The translations under genes were made by a program, and so were the position numbers. A stretch of DNA of 46,044 bases from Ruminococcus sp. (lineage in GTDB: Bacteria; Bacillota; Clostridia; Oscillospirales; Acutalibacteraceae). Where the stretch lies: assembly GCA_024403825.1 (NCBI GenBank), contig JAKSRB010000007.1, positions 1-46,044 on the forward strand, written 5' to 3'. Within the stretch, counting starts at the first letter, position 1, and each line of letters starts with the position of its first letter. This document shows, one piece after another, positions 1-8,203 of the stretch. The notes beneath the pieces were generated by a model, which did no database searches, was not told where the DNA came from, and saw only the letters and a list, made by a program, of their open reading frames with translations.

Positions 1-70
1 TAAACTTGATATTTAATTTTGCCTTATGGCTGATAAATGGTTTTACCCATCAACAAAATCCAAATAATAA

Positions 71-2707
71 TTACTTGTTTGCAATAGCAGCCTGAGCAGC
101 AGCAAGGCGAGCGATTGGTACACGGAATGGTGAACAAGATACATAGTCAAGACCAATCTTATGACAGAATTCTACTGAAGATGGGTCACCACCATGCTCA
201 CCACAGATACCAACATGGAGCTTGTTATTTACTGGCTTACCAAGCTTAATTGCTGTTTCCATAAGCTTACCAACACCTGTCTGGTCGAGCTTAGCAAATG
301 GATCGTTCTCGAAGATCTTTGTATCATAGTAAGCGTTTAAGAACTTACCAGCATCATCTCTTGAGAAACCAAATGTCATCTGAGTAAGGTCGTTTGTACC
401 GAAGCAGAAGAAGTCAGCCTCAGCAGCAATCTCATCAGCTGTAAGAGCAGCTCTTGGGATTTCAATCATTGTACCTACTTCATATTCAAGCTCAACACCA
501 GCAGCAGCGATTTCAGCATCAGCTGTTTCAACTACTACCTTCTTAACGAACTTAAGCTCTTTGATTTCACATACGAGTGGAATCATAATCTCTGGCTTAA
601 CATTCCAATCTGGATGAGCAGCCTTAACTTCGATAGCAGCACGAATAACTGCCTTTGTCTGCATCTTTGCAATTTCAGGATATGTTACTGCAAGACGGCA
701 TCCACGATGACCCATCATTGGGTTGAACTCGTGAAGTGATGTGATGATAGCCTTGATTTCTTCTACAGACTTGCCCTGAGCATCAGCGAGCTTCTTAATA
801 TCCTCTTCATCAGTAGGAACGAACTCGTGAAGTGGTGGGTCAAGGAATCTGATTGTAACTGGGTTGCCTTCGAGAGCCTCATAAAGAGCCTTGAAGTCGC
901 CCTGCTGATATGGGAGAATCTTCTCAAGAGCAGCTTCTCTCTCTTCAACTGTATCTGAACAAATCATCTCACGGAATGCAGCAATTCTGTCTTCCTCAAA
1001 GAACATATGCTCTGTACGGCAAAGACCAATACCCTCTGCACCAAGCTCACGAGCCTTCTTAGCATCAGCTGGTGTATCAGCATTTGTTCTAACCTTAAGA
1101 GTTCTGAACTTGTCAGCCCAAGCCATTACACGACCAAATGTGCCTGCGATTGTTGCATCAACTGTTGCAATAGCACCCTCATAGATGTTACCTGTTGAAC
1201 CGTCGATTGAGATATAATCGCCTTCGTTAAATGTCTTGCCAGCAAGTGTAAATTTCTTGTTTTCTTCGTCCATATTGATGTCGCCACAACCAGATACACA
1301 GCATGTACCCATACCACGAGCAACAACGGCAGCGTGTGATGTCATACCACCACGAACTGTGAGGATACCCTGAGCAACCTTCATACCTGTGATATCTTCT
1401 GGTGATGTTTCGAGACGAACGAGGATAACCTTTTCACCCTTAGCATCCCAAGCTTCAGCGTCATCAGCTGTGAATACAACCTTACCGCAGGCAGCACCTG
1501 GTGAAGCGCCGAGACCCTTGCCGAGTGGTGTAGCAGCCTTGAGAGCCTTAGCATCGAACTGTGGGTGGAGAAGTGTATCGAGGTTTCTTGGATCGATCAT
1601 AGCAACAGCTTCCTGCTCTGTCTTGTGACCTTCCTTAACGAGATCAACAGCGATCTGAAGAGCAGCCTGAGCTGTTCTCTTACCGTTACGGCACTGGAGC
1701 ATATAGAGCTTCTTGTTTTCAACAGTGAACTCCATATCCTGCATATCATGATAGTGGTTTTCGAGAATATCGCAAACCTTAATAAACTCAGCATAAGCCT
1801 CTGGGAATTCCTTTTCCATCTGAGCGATTGGCATTGGTGTACGAACACCAGCAACAACATCTTCGCCCTGAGCATTGATAAGGAACTCACCCATGAGCTT
1901 CTTCTCACCTGTAGCAGGGTCACGAGTGAATGCAACACCTGTACCAGACTCTTCGTTTAAGTTACCAAATACCATTGGCATTACATTTACAGCAGTACCC
2001 CATGAATATGGAATATCGTTATCACGACGATATACATTAGCTCTTGGGTTGTCCCATGAACGGAATACAGCTTCAACAGCGAGCTTTAACTGCTCAACAG
2101 GATCTGATGGGAAGTCCTCACCTAACTGATTCTTATACTCAGCCTTGAACTGCTCAGCCAGAGTCTTTAAGTCAGCAGCAGTAAGATCAACATCATACTC
2201 AACGCCCTTTTCAGCCTTCATCTTGTCGATTAACTGCTCAAAATACTTCTTACCAACTTCCATTACAACATCAGAGAACATCTGAATAAATCTTCTGTAA
2301 GAGTCATATACGAAACGCTCAAACTTTGGATCTGGGTTGCCTGCGATCATAGCAGCAACAACTTCATCATTTAAACCAAGGTTGAGAATTGTATCCATCA
2401 TACCAGGCATTGATGCTCTTGCACCTGAACGAACTGAAACGAGAAGTGGATTCTGGAGATCGCCAAACTTCTTACCGTTGATTTCCTCCATCTTCTTAAC
2501 GCCTTCCATAGCCTGAGCCATGATTTCGTCATTAATCTTGCGTCCGTCCTCATAATACTGTGTACATGCTTCAGTAGTAATAGTAAAGCCCTGTGGTACT
2601 GGAAGACCGATGTCAGTCATTTCAGCAAGGTTAGCACCCTTACCGCCAAGGAGATTACGCATGCTCATATTACCTTCGCTGAACATATAAACCCATTTGT
2701 TTGCCAT
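71..2707 (-). CDS. ppdK: Pyruvate, phosphate dikinase
   Basis: Cytosolic enzyme interconverting pyruvate + ATP + Pi and PEP + AMP + PPi; in anaerobic clostridia it usually runs in the glycolytic direction or feeds gluconeogenesis. The 878-residue length is normal. The N-terminal ATP-grasp part starts with the GGKGANLAEM motif (about residues 22-31). The swivelling domain carries the phosphorylated histidine in GGMTSHAAVVARG (about residue 455). The PEP/pyruvate barrel ends with HVGICGEHGGDP, holding the catalytic cysteine (about residue 832). The ATG start has a strong AGGAGG-type RBS. It is monocistronic here, facing away from the plus-strand uridylyltransferase. No clear terminator is visible in the 70 bases downstream. 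Confidence 0.98.
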   Translation of the reverse strand: MANKWVYMFSEGNMSMRNLLGGKGANLAEMTDIGLPVPQGFTITTEACTQYYEDGRKINDEIMAQAMEGVKKMEEINGKKFGDLQNPLLVSVRSGARASMPGMMDTILNLGLNDEVVAAMIAGNPDPKFERFVYDSYRRFIQMFSDVVMEVGKKYFEQLIDKMKAEKGVEYDVDLTAADLKTLAEQFKAEYKNQLGEDFPSDPVEQLKLAVEAVFRSWDNPRANVYRRDNDIPYSWGTAVNVMPMVFGNLNEESGTGVAFTRDPATGEKKLMGEFLINAQGEDVVAGVRTPMPIAQMEKEFPEAYAEFIKVCDILENHYHDMQDMEFTVENKKLYMLQCRNGKRTAQAALQIAVDLVKEGHKTEQEAVAMIDPRNLDTLLHPQFDAKALKAATPLGKGLGASPGAACGKVVFTADDAEAWDAKGEKVILVRLETSPEDITGMKVAQGILTVRGGMTSHAAVVARGMGTCCVSGCGDINMDEENKKFTLAGKTFNEGDYISIDGSTGNIYEGAIATVDATIAGTFGRVMAWADKFRTLKVRTNADTPADAKKARELGAEGIGLCRTEHMFFEEDRIAAFREMICSDTVEEREAALEKILPYQQGDFKALYEALEGNPVTIRFLDPPLHEFVPTDEEDIKKLADAQGKSVEEIKAIITSLHEFNPMMGHRGCRLAVTYPEIAKMQTKAVIRAAIEVKAAHPDWNVKPEIMIPLVCEIKELKFVKKVVVETADAEIAAAGVELEYEVGTMIEIPRAALTADEIAAEADFFCFGTNDLTQMTFGFSRDDAGKFLNAYYDTKIFENDPFAKLDQTGVGKLMETAIKLGKPVNNKLHVGICGEHGGDPSSVEFCHKIGLDYVSCSPFRVPIARLAAAQAAIANK

Positions 2708-2820
2708 TGGAATTTCCTCCTGTTAAATAAATATAATATACGGCTATAGCGAATTTCAATTTGAATACATTAAAACACATTCTCACAAAAATCCGCCTGC
2801 TTATATTAAGCCTATGAGTT

Positions 2821-2829
2821 ATTATAACA
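2821..2829 (-). promoter_or_regulatory. Possible extended -10 promoter of ppdK
   Basis: On the minus strand this reads TGTTATAAT, a full TG-n-TATAAT extended -10 element, about 115 bases upstream of the ppdK ATG. No good -35 is seen at the right distance, which is tolerable for extended -10 promoters. Confidence 0.35.
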
Positions 2830-2973
2830 AAGTTTGGCAAAAATAGCTACACCTTTTTGAAAAATTTTTAAAAAATTTTAAATTTTTTCTAATAAAAATT
2901 TTTTTGCGATTTTTATGAATATTGTATAAATCGTTTAATTTGTCGATAATAAGCGTTTTTTTACAATTTGTAC

Positions 2974-3001
2974 TTGAAATTTGTAAAATTTATGCGATAA
3001 T
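2974..3001 (+). promoter_or_regulatory. Sigma-A type promoter of the GlmU-like gene
   Basis: TTGAAA at 2974-2979 and GATAAT at 2996-3001 are separated by 16 bases. This is a reasonable vegetative promoter for the gene starting at 3118 and possibly for prs downstream. Confidence 0.5.
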
Positions 3002-3117
3002 AGTATTGTCCGTAATTGTGCAGGAATACTGTGCGATTGATTCTGTGCCTTATCTCAGGTCTGATTATGGTGCAGTCTGAAATTTTTGATTTTTAAAGTT
3101 TTTTCAGGGAGATTTTT

Positions 3118-3870
3118 ATGAGTAACTGTGCTATTATTCTCGCAGGTGGCGAGGGCAAGAGAATGAAGTCTGATAAACCTAAAACTCTTTCACTTGTTCT
3201 TGAAAAGCCTATGCTTGAATGGGTTATCAGTGCAGTCCGCAAGGCAGGAATTGATAATATCTGCGTTGTAAAGGGCTACAAAAAGGAATGTATTGAAGAA
3301 TTTCTCAGTACAGATAATTACAGTAATGTTGAAAGTGTTTATCAGGCAGAGCGACTTGGTACAGGTCACGCTGTAATGATGGCAAAGGATTTTCTTAAAG
3401 AAAATAAAGGTAATGTTGTTATTCTTAACGGTGACGCACCATTTATGGACAGCGAAACCATTGCAAATGCATTAAAACAACATTCTGAGGGCAATTTTGC
3501 GGCAACTGTTATTTCTGCCAAGGTTGATGACCCTACAGGCTACGGAAGAATTGTTCGTACAGATGACGGAAGCCTGTTGTCAATCGTTGAGCAAAAGGAT
3601 GCCGATGAGGAAACACTTAAAATAAATGAGGTAAATTCAGGTGGATTCTGGTTTGACTCTGAAATGCTTTTAAGTGTACTCGACAGAATAAAGGCAAATA
3701 ATAATGCTAAGGAATATTACTTACCTGACGCACTCAAGCTTTTACTTATTGACGGTCAGAAGGTTGGTGCATATACCGCTGAATGTTCTGACACAGTTCT
3801 TGGTGCAAATGACCCTGCACAGCTTGAGGAGCTTAACCAGATTGCACTCGCTAAGGGTTATTCCTGTTAA
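3118..3870 (+). CDS. GlmU-type nucleotidyltransferase (uridylyltransferase domain only)
   Basis: Sugar-phosphate nucleotidyltransferase resembling the N-terminal half of GlmU, which makes UDP-GlcNAc from GlcNAc-1-P and UTP for peptidoglycan. The Rossmann-like NTP-binding signature LAGGEGKRMKS is at residues 8-18, with the lysine of KPKTL just after it. QAERLGTGHAV (about residues 79-89) and LNGDAPF (about 102-108) match the uracil- and metal-binding loops of GlmU; YGRIVR and EVNSGGFWF follow. The protein stops at 250 residues, so the left-handed beta-helix acetyltransferase domain of a normal ~450-residue GlmU is missing. It lies directly upstream of prs, the same order as glmU-prs in bacilli, supporting a GlmU role. 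GlcN-1-P acetylation would have to be encoded elsewhere. Another sugar substrate is possible. Confidence 0.85.
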   Translation: MSNCAIILAGGEGKRMKSDKPKTLSLVLEKPMLEWVISAVRKAGIDNICVVKGYKKECIEEFLSTDNYSNVESVYQAERLGTGHAVMMAKDFLKENKGNVVILNGDAPFMDSETIANALKQHSEGNFAATVISAKVDDPTGYGRIVRTDDGSLLSIVEQKDADEETLKINEVNSGGFWFDSEMLLSVLDRIKANNNAKEYYLPDALKLLLIDGQKVGAYTAECSDTVLGANDPAQLEELNQIALAKGYSC

Positions 3871-3952
3871 ATATATTTGCTTTTACAAATATTCATAAAA
3901 TCAGTTTATAATAAATTCATAATATACTTAATTCAAAGGAGAGTTATAACAA

Positions 3953-4912
3953 ATGAATTTTCATGGCAAGGACATTAAAATTTTTTCCGGCAATTCAAAT
4001 GTTGATGTAGCTCAGGGTATTGCAGGCTGTCTTGGTCTGCCACTTGGTAAGAGCGACTGCACACATTTTTCTGATGGTGAAATTGCTGTATCACTTCACG
4101 AGTCAGTTCGTGGCAGTGACTGCTTTATCGTACAGTCAACCTGTGCTCCTGTAAATGACAACCTTATGGAAATGCTCATTATGATTGACGCTATGAAGCG
4201 TGCATCAGCTGCAAGAATTACTGTTGTAATGCCATATTTTGGTTATGCAAGACAGGACAGAAAGGCTAAGGCAAGAGATCCGATTTCAGCTAAGCTTTGT
4301 GCTGATATTATTACTTGTGCAGGTGCTGACAGAGTTCTCACAATGGATCTTCACGCAAACCAGATTCAGGGCTTCTTTAACATTCCTGTTGACCACCTCC
4401 ATGGTGCTGCTCTCCTTGCAAATCATATGAGAGAAAAAATCGGCGGAAACTTTGATGATTATATCGTAGTATCACCTGACCTTGGTTCAGTTACTCGTTC
4501 AAGAAACTTTGCATCAAAAATCGGCACAGGTCTTGCTATTATCGACAAGAGAAGACCTAAGGCAAATGTATGCGAAGTAATGAATATCATCGGTGATGCA
4601 AGAGGCAAAAAGGTAATCCTCGTTGATGATATGATTGATACCGCAGGTACACTTTGCAATGCTGCTAATGCAATCGTTGAAAAGGGTGGTGCAACTGAGG
4701 TTTATGCTTGTGCAACACACGCAGTACTTTCAGGACCTGCTATTGAGAGAATTAAGAATAGTGCAATTAAAGAGGTTGTACTTCTTGACACAATTCCAGT
4801 ACCAGAAGAAAAAATGATTGATAAGTTTACAATTCTTCCTGTAGCACCAACATTCGCTGAGGCTATTGCAAGAATTTACAATGACAAGCCATTTACAGCA
4901 GCATTCGGCTGA
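3953..4912 (+). CDS. prs: Ribose-phosphate pyrophosphokinase (PRPP synthase)
   Basis: Makes PRPP from ribose-5-phosphate and ATP for purine, pyrimidine, NAD, His and Trp synthesis. The 319-residue length is typical of class I enzymes. It begins with the IKIFSGNSN type N-terminus, has VLTMDLHANQIQGFF (the PP/metal segment, about residues 124-138) and the PRPP-binding loop VILVDDMIDTAGTL (about residues 221-234). The RBS AAAGGAG precedes the ATG. An 82-base gap separates it from the GlmU-like gene. A TATAAT at 3907-3912 could give it an extra promoter, although the best upstream -35 is 19 bases away. A strong terminator follows. Confidence 0.97.
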   Translation: MNFHGKDIKIFSGNSNVDVAQGIAGCLGLPLGKSDCTHFSDGEIAVSLHESVRGSDCFIVQSTCAPVNDNLMEMLIMIDAMKRASAARITVVMPYFGYARQDRKAKARDPISAKLCADIITCAGADRVLTMDLHANQIQGFFNIPVDHLHGAALLANHMREKIGGNFDDYIVVSPDLGSVTRSRNFASKIGTGLAIIDKRRPKANVCEVMNIIGDARGKKVILVDDMIDTAGTLCNAANAIVEKGGATEVYACATHAVLSGPAIERIKNSAIKEVVLLDTIPVPEEKMIDKFTILPVAPTFAEAIARIYNDKPFTAAFG

Positions 4913-4938
4913 TTTGGCAAATAGAACATAAATAAAAT

Positions 4939-4993
4939 ACTCTGATATGACTAAATTCTTTGCAATAAGAAAAATCATATCAGAGTTTTTTTT
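4939..4993 (+). terminator. Rho-independent terminator after prs
   Basis: A perfect 12-base-pair stem (4939-4950 with 4975-4986) is followed by a run of eight T on the plus strand. Confidence 0.9.
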
Positions 4994-5014
4994 ACATATG
5001 AAAATATAGGCAAA

Positions 5015-5057
5015 ATCAAAGCACTACCGCACCTCAATTATGAAGTACGATAGTGCT
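5015..5057 (-). terminator. Terminator after murF
   Basis: A 17-base-pair stem with some G-U pairs (5020-5036 with 5041-5057) and a 4-base loop lies just past the murF stop on the minus strand. The T tract is short and interrupted. Confidence 0.65.
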
Positions 5058-5064
5058 TACATTT

Positions 5065-6414
5065 TTAAATCTGTTTCAGAAAATCAACAATTTTTTCAAA
5101 ATGCATTGAATGTGATGCCTTTACAAGAACAGTATCACCCTTATGTACAAGGTTTTTAAGCATTTTCAGACCGCTTTCAATATCCTCATACCAAATGCCA
5201 TTTGCTCCCTTTGCAAGCTCTCTTGCAAGAGGTCCTACCGCAAATACAAGATTTACACCCTTTTCCTTTGCGTATGCTCCAACCTCATAATGAAGCTTTA
5301 ATTCATCTGCACCAAGCTCCTTCATATCACCCAGAACAGCTATTTTTTTACCGCTGAAATTCATCAGAGTATCAATAGATGCCTTTACAGATGTTGGATT
5401 TGCATTATAGCAGTCATCTATAATTCGTATCTTTTCGGTATTTATTACATTTGCACGACTTCCGACCGTTTTATATGACTGTACTCCGTTTATAAGCTCC
5501 TCATCACTCAATCCAAGCTTTTTTCCTACAGCTACTGCCGCAAGTGCATTGCTTACCATATAATTTCCGATTGCAGGTATCGTAACAGGAAGTCTTGTAT
5601 CTCCAAAGCAGAGTGTACAGCCTACTCCGTTTTCGCCATTGTTTTCAATATCCTCTGCATGATAATCATTATCTGTTGCAAATCCAAAGTAAATCGGCTT
5701 TTTACCATTTACATTTTCTACAGTAAATAATTTATCATCATCACCATTGAGTATATACTCTGCATTTTCTCTTGCATTCATAAACATTTCCGTTTTTGCT
5801 TTAAGTACGCCATCTCTATCTCCGAGATTTTCAAGGTGACAACAGCCGATTATTGTCAACACACAGATTGTAGGCTCAACCATTTCTGAAAGTCTTGTCA
5901 TTTCACCAAAATCTGAAATGCCCATCTCAATAACTGCTGCCTGAGTATCTTCCTCCATTGCAAGCAAGGTCAGCGGTACTCCGAGTTCATTATTCAGATT
6001 TCCCTGAGTTTTATGTGTTTTGTATTTCTGAGATAGTACAGCATAAAGCATTTCCTTCGTTGAGGTTTTGCCGACACTTCCTGACACACCTATCATCGGT
6101 ATATCAAACTTTTTACGATATGCTTTAGCAATTTTCTTTACCGCCTCAAGTGTTGATTCTACAAGGATATATGGTTTTGTTGGATTTTCAGGAGCTTTTT
6201 CGCAAATTGCACATACTGCACCCATATCAAAGCATTGCTGAATATAATCGTGACCGTCAACACGCTCTCCCTTTATTGCAAGGAACAATGAACCCTCTTT
6301 TATATTTCGGCTGTCACGCTCAACAGAGGTAATTGCAGTTGTCTTTAAGCTTTCATCACCAACATATTTTCCATTGCAGGATAATGCGATTTCTTCAAGA
6401 GTAAAATTTTTCAT
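5065..6414 (-). CDS. murF: UDP-N-acetylmuramoyl-tripeptide--D-alanyl-D-alanine ligase
   Basis: Adds D-Ala-D-Ala to the UDP-MurNAc-tripeptide, the last cytosolic step of the peptidoglycan precursor. MKNFTLEEIALSCNG is the normal N-terminus. The ATP-binding loop GVSGSVGKTSTKEM, the family segment THKTQGNLNNELGVP and the C-terminal DCYNANPTS segment are all present, and the total of about 449 residues is normal. The frame stays open upstream to 6513, but that extension would overlap the ddl stop and translate through an 11-base-pair hairpin, so the ATG at 6414 with a GGGTG-like RBS is preferred. It follows ddl on the minus strand, an operon joining the two D-Ala-D-Ala steps. Confidence 0.95.
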   Translation of the reverse strand: MKNFTLEEIALSCNGKYVGDESLKTTAITSVERDSRNIKEGSLFLAIKGERVDGHDYIQQCFDMGAVCAICEKAPENPTKPYILVESTLEAVKKIAKAYRKKFDIPMIGVSGSVGKTSTKEMLYAVLSQKYKTHKTQGNLNNELGVPLTLLAMEEDTQAAVIEMGISDFGEMTRLSEMVEPTICVLTIIGCCHLENLGDRDGVLKAKTEMFMNARENAEYILNGDDDKLFTVENVNGKKPIYFGFATDNDYHAEDIENNGENGVGCTLCFGDTRLPVTIPAIGNYMVSNALAAVAVGKKLGLSDEELINGVQSYKTVGSRANVINTEKIRIIDDCYNANPTSVKASIDTLMNFSGKKIAVLGDMKELGADELKLHYEVGAYAKEKGVNLVFAVGPLARELAKGANGIWYEDIESGLKMLKNLVHKGDTVLVKASHSMHFEKIVDFLKQI

Positions 6415-6450
6415 ACTAACACCCATATTCTTATTTACTGTATTATGAAT

Positions 6451-6476
6451 AAACGGCAACAAAGCTGTTGCCGTTT
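6451..6476. terminator. Hairpin between ddl and murF (possible attenuator)
   Basis: A perfect 11-base-pair stem (6451-6461 with 6466-6476) with a 4-base loop lies in the ddl-murF gap. The T run is short on the minus strand (TTTATT), so partial termination or RNA stabilisation is more likely than full termination. The plus strand has a better T tail but no plus-strand gene is present. Confidence 0.4.
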
Positions 6477-6509
6477 TAATTTTTATATAAACAATTATTC
6501 TCTGATTAA

Positions 6510-7568
6510 TCAATAAAGACTTTTTGTCTTTTTGGTATATTTATCAAGAGAAATTTCAATAATTTTTTCACACAGCTCAGGATAATCAATACCCTCTACA
6601 GCAGCCTCCTGTGGCAAAAGGCTTGTTGGAGTCATTCCAGGCAGGGTATTTGCCTCTAAGCAGTATGTATCCCCATTTTCATCAAGCAGAAAATCTATTC
6701 TTGCATAGCTCTGCAAATGTAATGCCTGATAAACAGCCTCGGCATTTTCTCTGAGCTTTTTATCCTCAGCCTGAGTAATATCAGCAGGACAGGTTTCTAT
6801 TGTTTCGCCAGCCTGATATTTTGCCTTATAATCATAAAATCCAGATTTTGGAGCAATTTCAATCGGTGGCAATGCCTTACCTCCGAGCAGACCAACTGAA
6901 AATTCTCTGCCCTTTACAAACTGTTCAACAACTACTTCCTTTTCATAGCTGAAAGCATCTTTTACTGCCTCAATGTACTCAGTCTTATTTTCAGCCTTTG
7001 CAATGCCGACACTTGAACCACCTGAACAAGGCTTTACAACACAAGGGAAATAATCCCACTCTGATGCAGTTTCCTCATTAGAATACATCTGTCCTATCGG
7101 AGTATTTATTCTATTCTGAATAAGAACACTCTTTGTAATACCCTTATTCATAGCGAGTGCAGAGCCTAAATAGCCTGAGCCTGTATATTTTATGCCAAAC
7201 AAATCAAGAGTAGCCTGAATCTGTCCGTTCTCTCCCTCACCTCCATGCAGTGCAAGGAAAGTAATATCAGCTTCACTACAGATTGTTATGACATTAGTGC
7301 CGATAAATCTATCAGATTTATCAAGTCGTTTTTCACGAACATCATTAATATCTGACCTTGTTTCACCAACGCTTACTTTATCAGTAAAGCTGTAATTTCT
7401 TTCAAAAAGATTATCAATATCACAGATTTTTTCTTCATATCCTGCGAAAACATCAAGCAGAACCACATTATGCCCTTTTTTTCTAAGAGCCTCAGCAACA
7501 AGTGAACCTGACGAAATGGAAACATCACGCTCTGTGCTGAGTCCGCCTGCAAGTACAACAATTCTCAT
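6510..7568 (-). CDS. ddl: D-alanine--D-alanine ligase
   Basis: ATP-grasp ligase joining two D-alanines in the cytosol for MurF. The 352-residue protein has LAGGLSTERDVSISSG at the N-terminus, LHGGEGENGQIQATLDLFGI (substrate and ATP loop), VVKPCSGGSSVGI (ATP-grasp loop), YDYKAKY in the active-site region and EANTLPGMTPTSLLPQ with the metal ligands near the end. The tyrosine of the YDYKAKY segment is the residue found in ordinary D-Ala-D-Ala ligases, not the changed residue of VanA-type D-lactate ligases. ATG with AGGAG RBS. It sits between the MIF-like gene and murF, all on the minus strand. Confidence 0.96.
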   Translation of the reverse strand: MRIVVLAGGLSTERDVSISSGSLVAEALRKKGHNVVLLDVFAGYEEKICDIDNLFERNYSFTDKVSVGETRSDINDVREKRLDKSDRFIGTNVITICSEADITFLALHGGEGENGQIQATLDLFGIKYTGSGYLGSALAMNKGITKSVLIQNRINTPIGQMYSNEETASEWDYFPCVVKPCSGGSSVGIAKAENKTEYIEAVKDAFSYEKEVVVEQFVKGREFSVGLLGGKALPPIEIAPKSGFYDYKAKYQAGETIETCPADITQAEDKKLRENAEAVYQALHLQSYARIDFLLDENGDTYCLEANTLPGMTPTSLLPQEAAVEGIDYPELCEKIIEISLDKYTKKTKSLY

Positions 7569-7591
7569 AAATATTATCTCCTCGTAAAAAT

Positions 7592-7612
7592 GTTATCTGT
7601 CCAACAGATAAC
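7592..7612 (-). terminator. Inverted repeat upstream of ddl
   Basis: A perfect 9-base-pair inverted repeat with a 3-base loop (7592-7600 with 7604-7612) is followed on the minus strand by ATTTTTA. It could be a weak terminator after the MIF-like gene, or an operator or leader hairpin of ddl. Confidence 0.4.
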
Positions 7613-7667
7613 AGCTTTATGAATTTAATCATTATTATTTAAATTAATTCAAGGCAATTTCTGAAAA

Positions 7668-8009
7668 TCAGAACATAAATCCGTTCATACCCCAGTTTTC
7701 AGTTTCAAAATATGCCACATAGCAATTATCATTAATTCCTGCCACATCTTTTAAAATATTCTGAATTTCAGCAGTCAGCTTTTCATAGGATGACCTTGAA
7801 GCAGAATGAAGAACACTTACATTGACAAAAGCTATAGGACTATCATTTTTACCGCCAAACATCATAGAAATATCATCTTCAACAGCAGACATAATATAAC
7901 CGACACTTTTGCCTGGAATAACAGTAACTGCATTAGTAAGCCTTTTATTAAGCTCAGCTTTTTTATTATCATCAAGCTTTACATTAGTTTTAACATTTAT
8001 AAATGGCAC
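7668..8009 (-). CDS. MIF-family tautomerase (macrophage migration inhibitory factor homologue)
   Basis: Small protein of the MIF/D-dopachrome tautomerase branch of the tautomerase superfamily, which uses an N-terminal proline as the catalytic base. From the start chosen here it reads MPFINVKTNV and is 113 residues, matching the ~115 of MIF. Family marks include the lysine of PGKSVGYI (equivalent to MIF Lys32), FGG near residue 50, the NVSVLHS strand, and a C-terminus ending NWGMNGFMF. The frame extends to a GTG at 8021, but that codon lies inside the RBS. The GTG at 8007-8009 has AGGTGG eight bases upstream and directly precedes CCA (Pro), so Met removal exposes the catalytic proline. The CxxC of human MIF is absent. 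The substrate is unknown. It has its own promoter, with ddl-murF downstream. Confidence 0.88.
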   Translation of the reverse strand: MPFINVKTNVKLDDNKKAELNKRLTNAVTVIPGKSVGYIMSAVEDDISMMFGGKNDSPIAFVNVSVLHSASRSSYEKLTAEIQNILKDVAGINDNCYVAYFETENWGMNGFMF

Positions 8010-8041
8010 ACACAAAACCACCTTTTAGAATTTCAACTTAT

Positions 8042-8070
8042 ATTATAATATTAACATAAAATTAAATCAA
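8042..8070 (-). promoter_or_regulatory. Promoter of the MIF-like gene
   Basis: On the minus strand TTGATT (8065-8070) and TATAAT (8042-8047) are 17 bases apart. Transcription would start near 8035, just upstream of the RBS for the GTG at 8009. Confidence 0.65.
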
Positions 8071-8138
8071 GTATTTTTGGTAATATTTCGGAGTAAAACT
8101 TACATTATTAAATCATATTAATTATTCTATTTTAATTC

Positions 8139-8178
8139 AAAAAAGCCATACCAAGCTTTTACACTCGGTATGGCTTTT
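8139..8178 (-). terminator. Terminator after secA
   Basis: A perfect 12-base-pair stem (8141-8152 with 8167-8178) is followed by a T run on the minus strand, just past the secA stop. Confidence 0.85.
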
Positions 8179-8203
8179 ATTTGTGTAGTATTCAGATTAC
8201 TGC

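Larger units (their letters stand above)
2708..3117. other. Intergenic region between divergent ppdK and uridylyltransferase gene
   Basis: This 410-base gap is extremely AT-rich, with long A and T runs at 2850-2910. It holds the ppdK RBS next to 2708, a possible extended -10 for ppdK (2821-2829, minus) and a promoter for the plus-strand gene (2974-3001). The plus-strand transcript would have a leader of about 110 bases. I see no small ORF or recognisable riboswitch. Confidence 0.5.

Noticed and set aside
1-70. Terminator after ppdK
   Set aside because: No stem followed by a T run is visible on the minus strand in the available bases.
1007-2129. Several open frames on the plus and minus strands inside ppdK
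   Set aside because: They overlap a full, well-conserved enzyme, have no RBS and encode no recognisable protein.
6414-6513. A longer murF starting at 6513
   Set aside because: The extension overlaps the ddl stop, crosses a hairpin and adds residues not found in MurF proteins.
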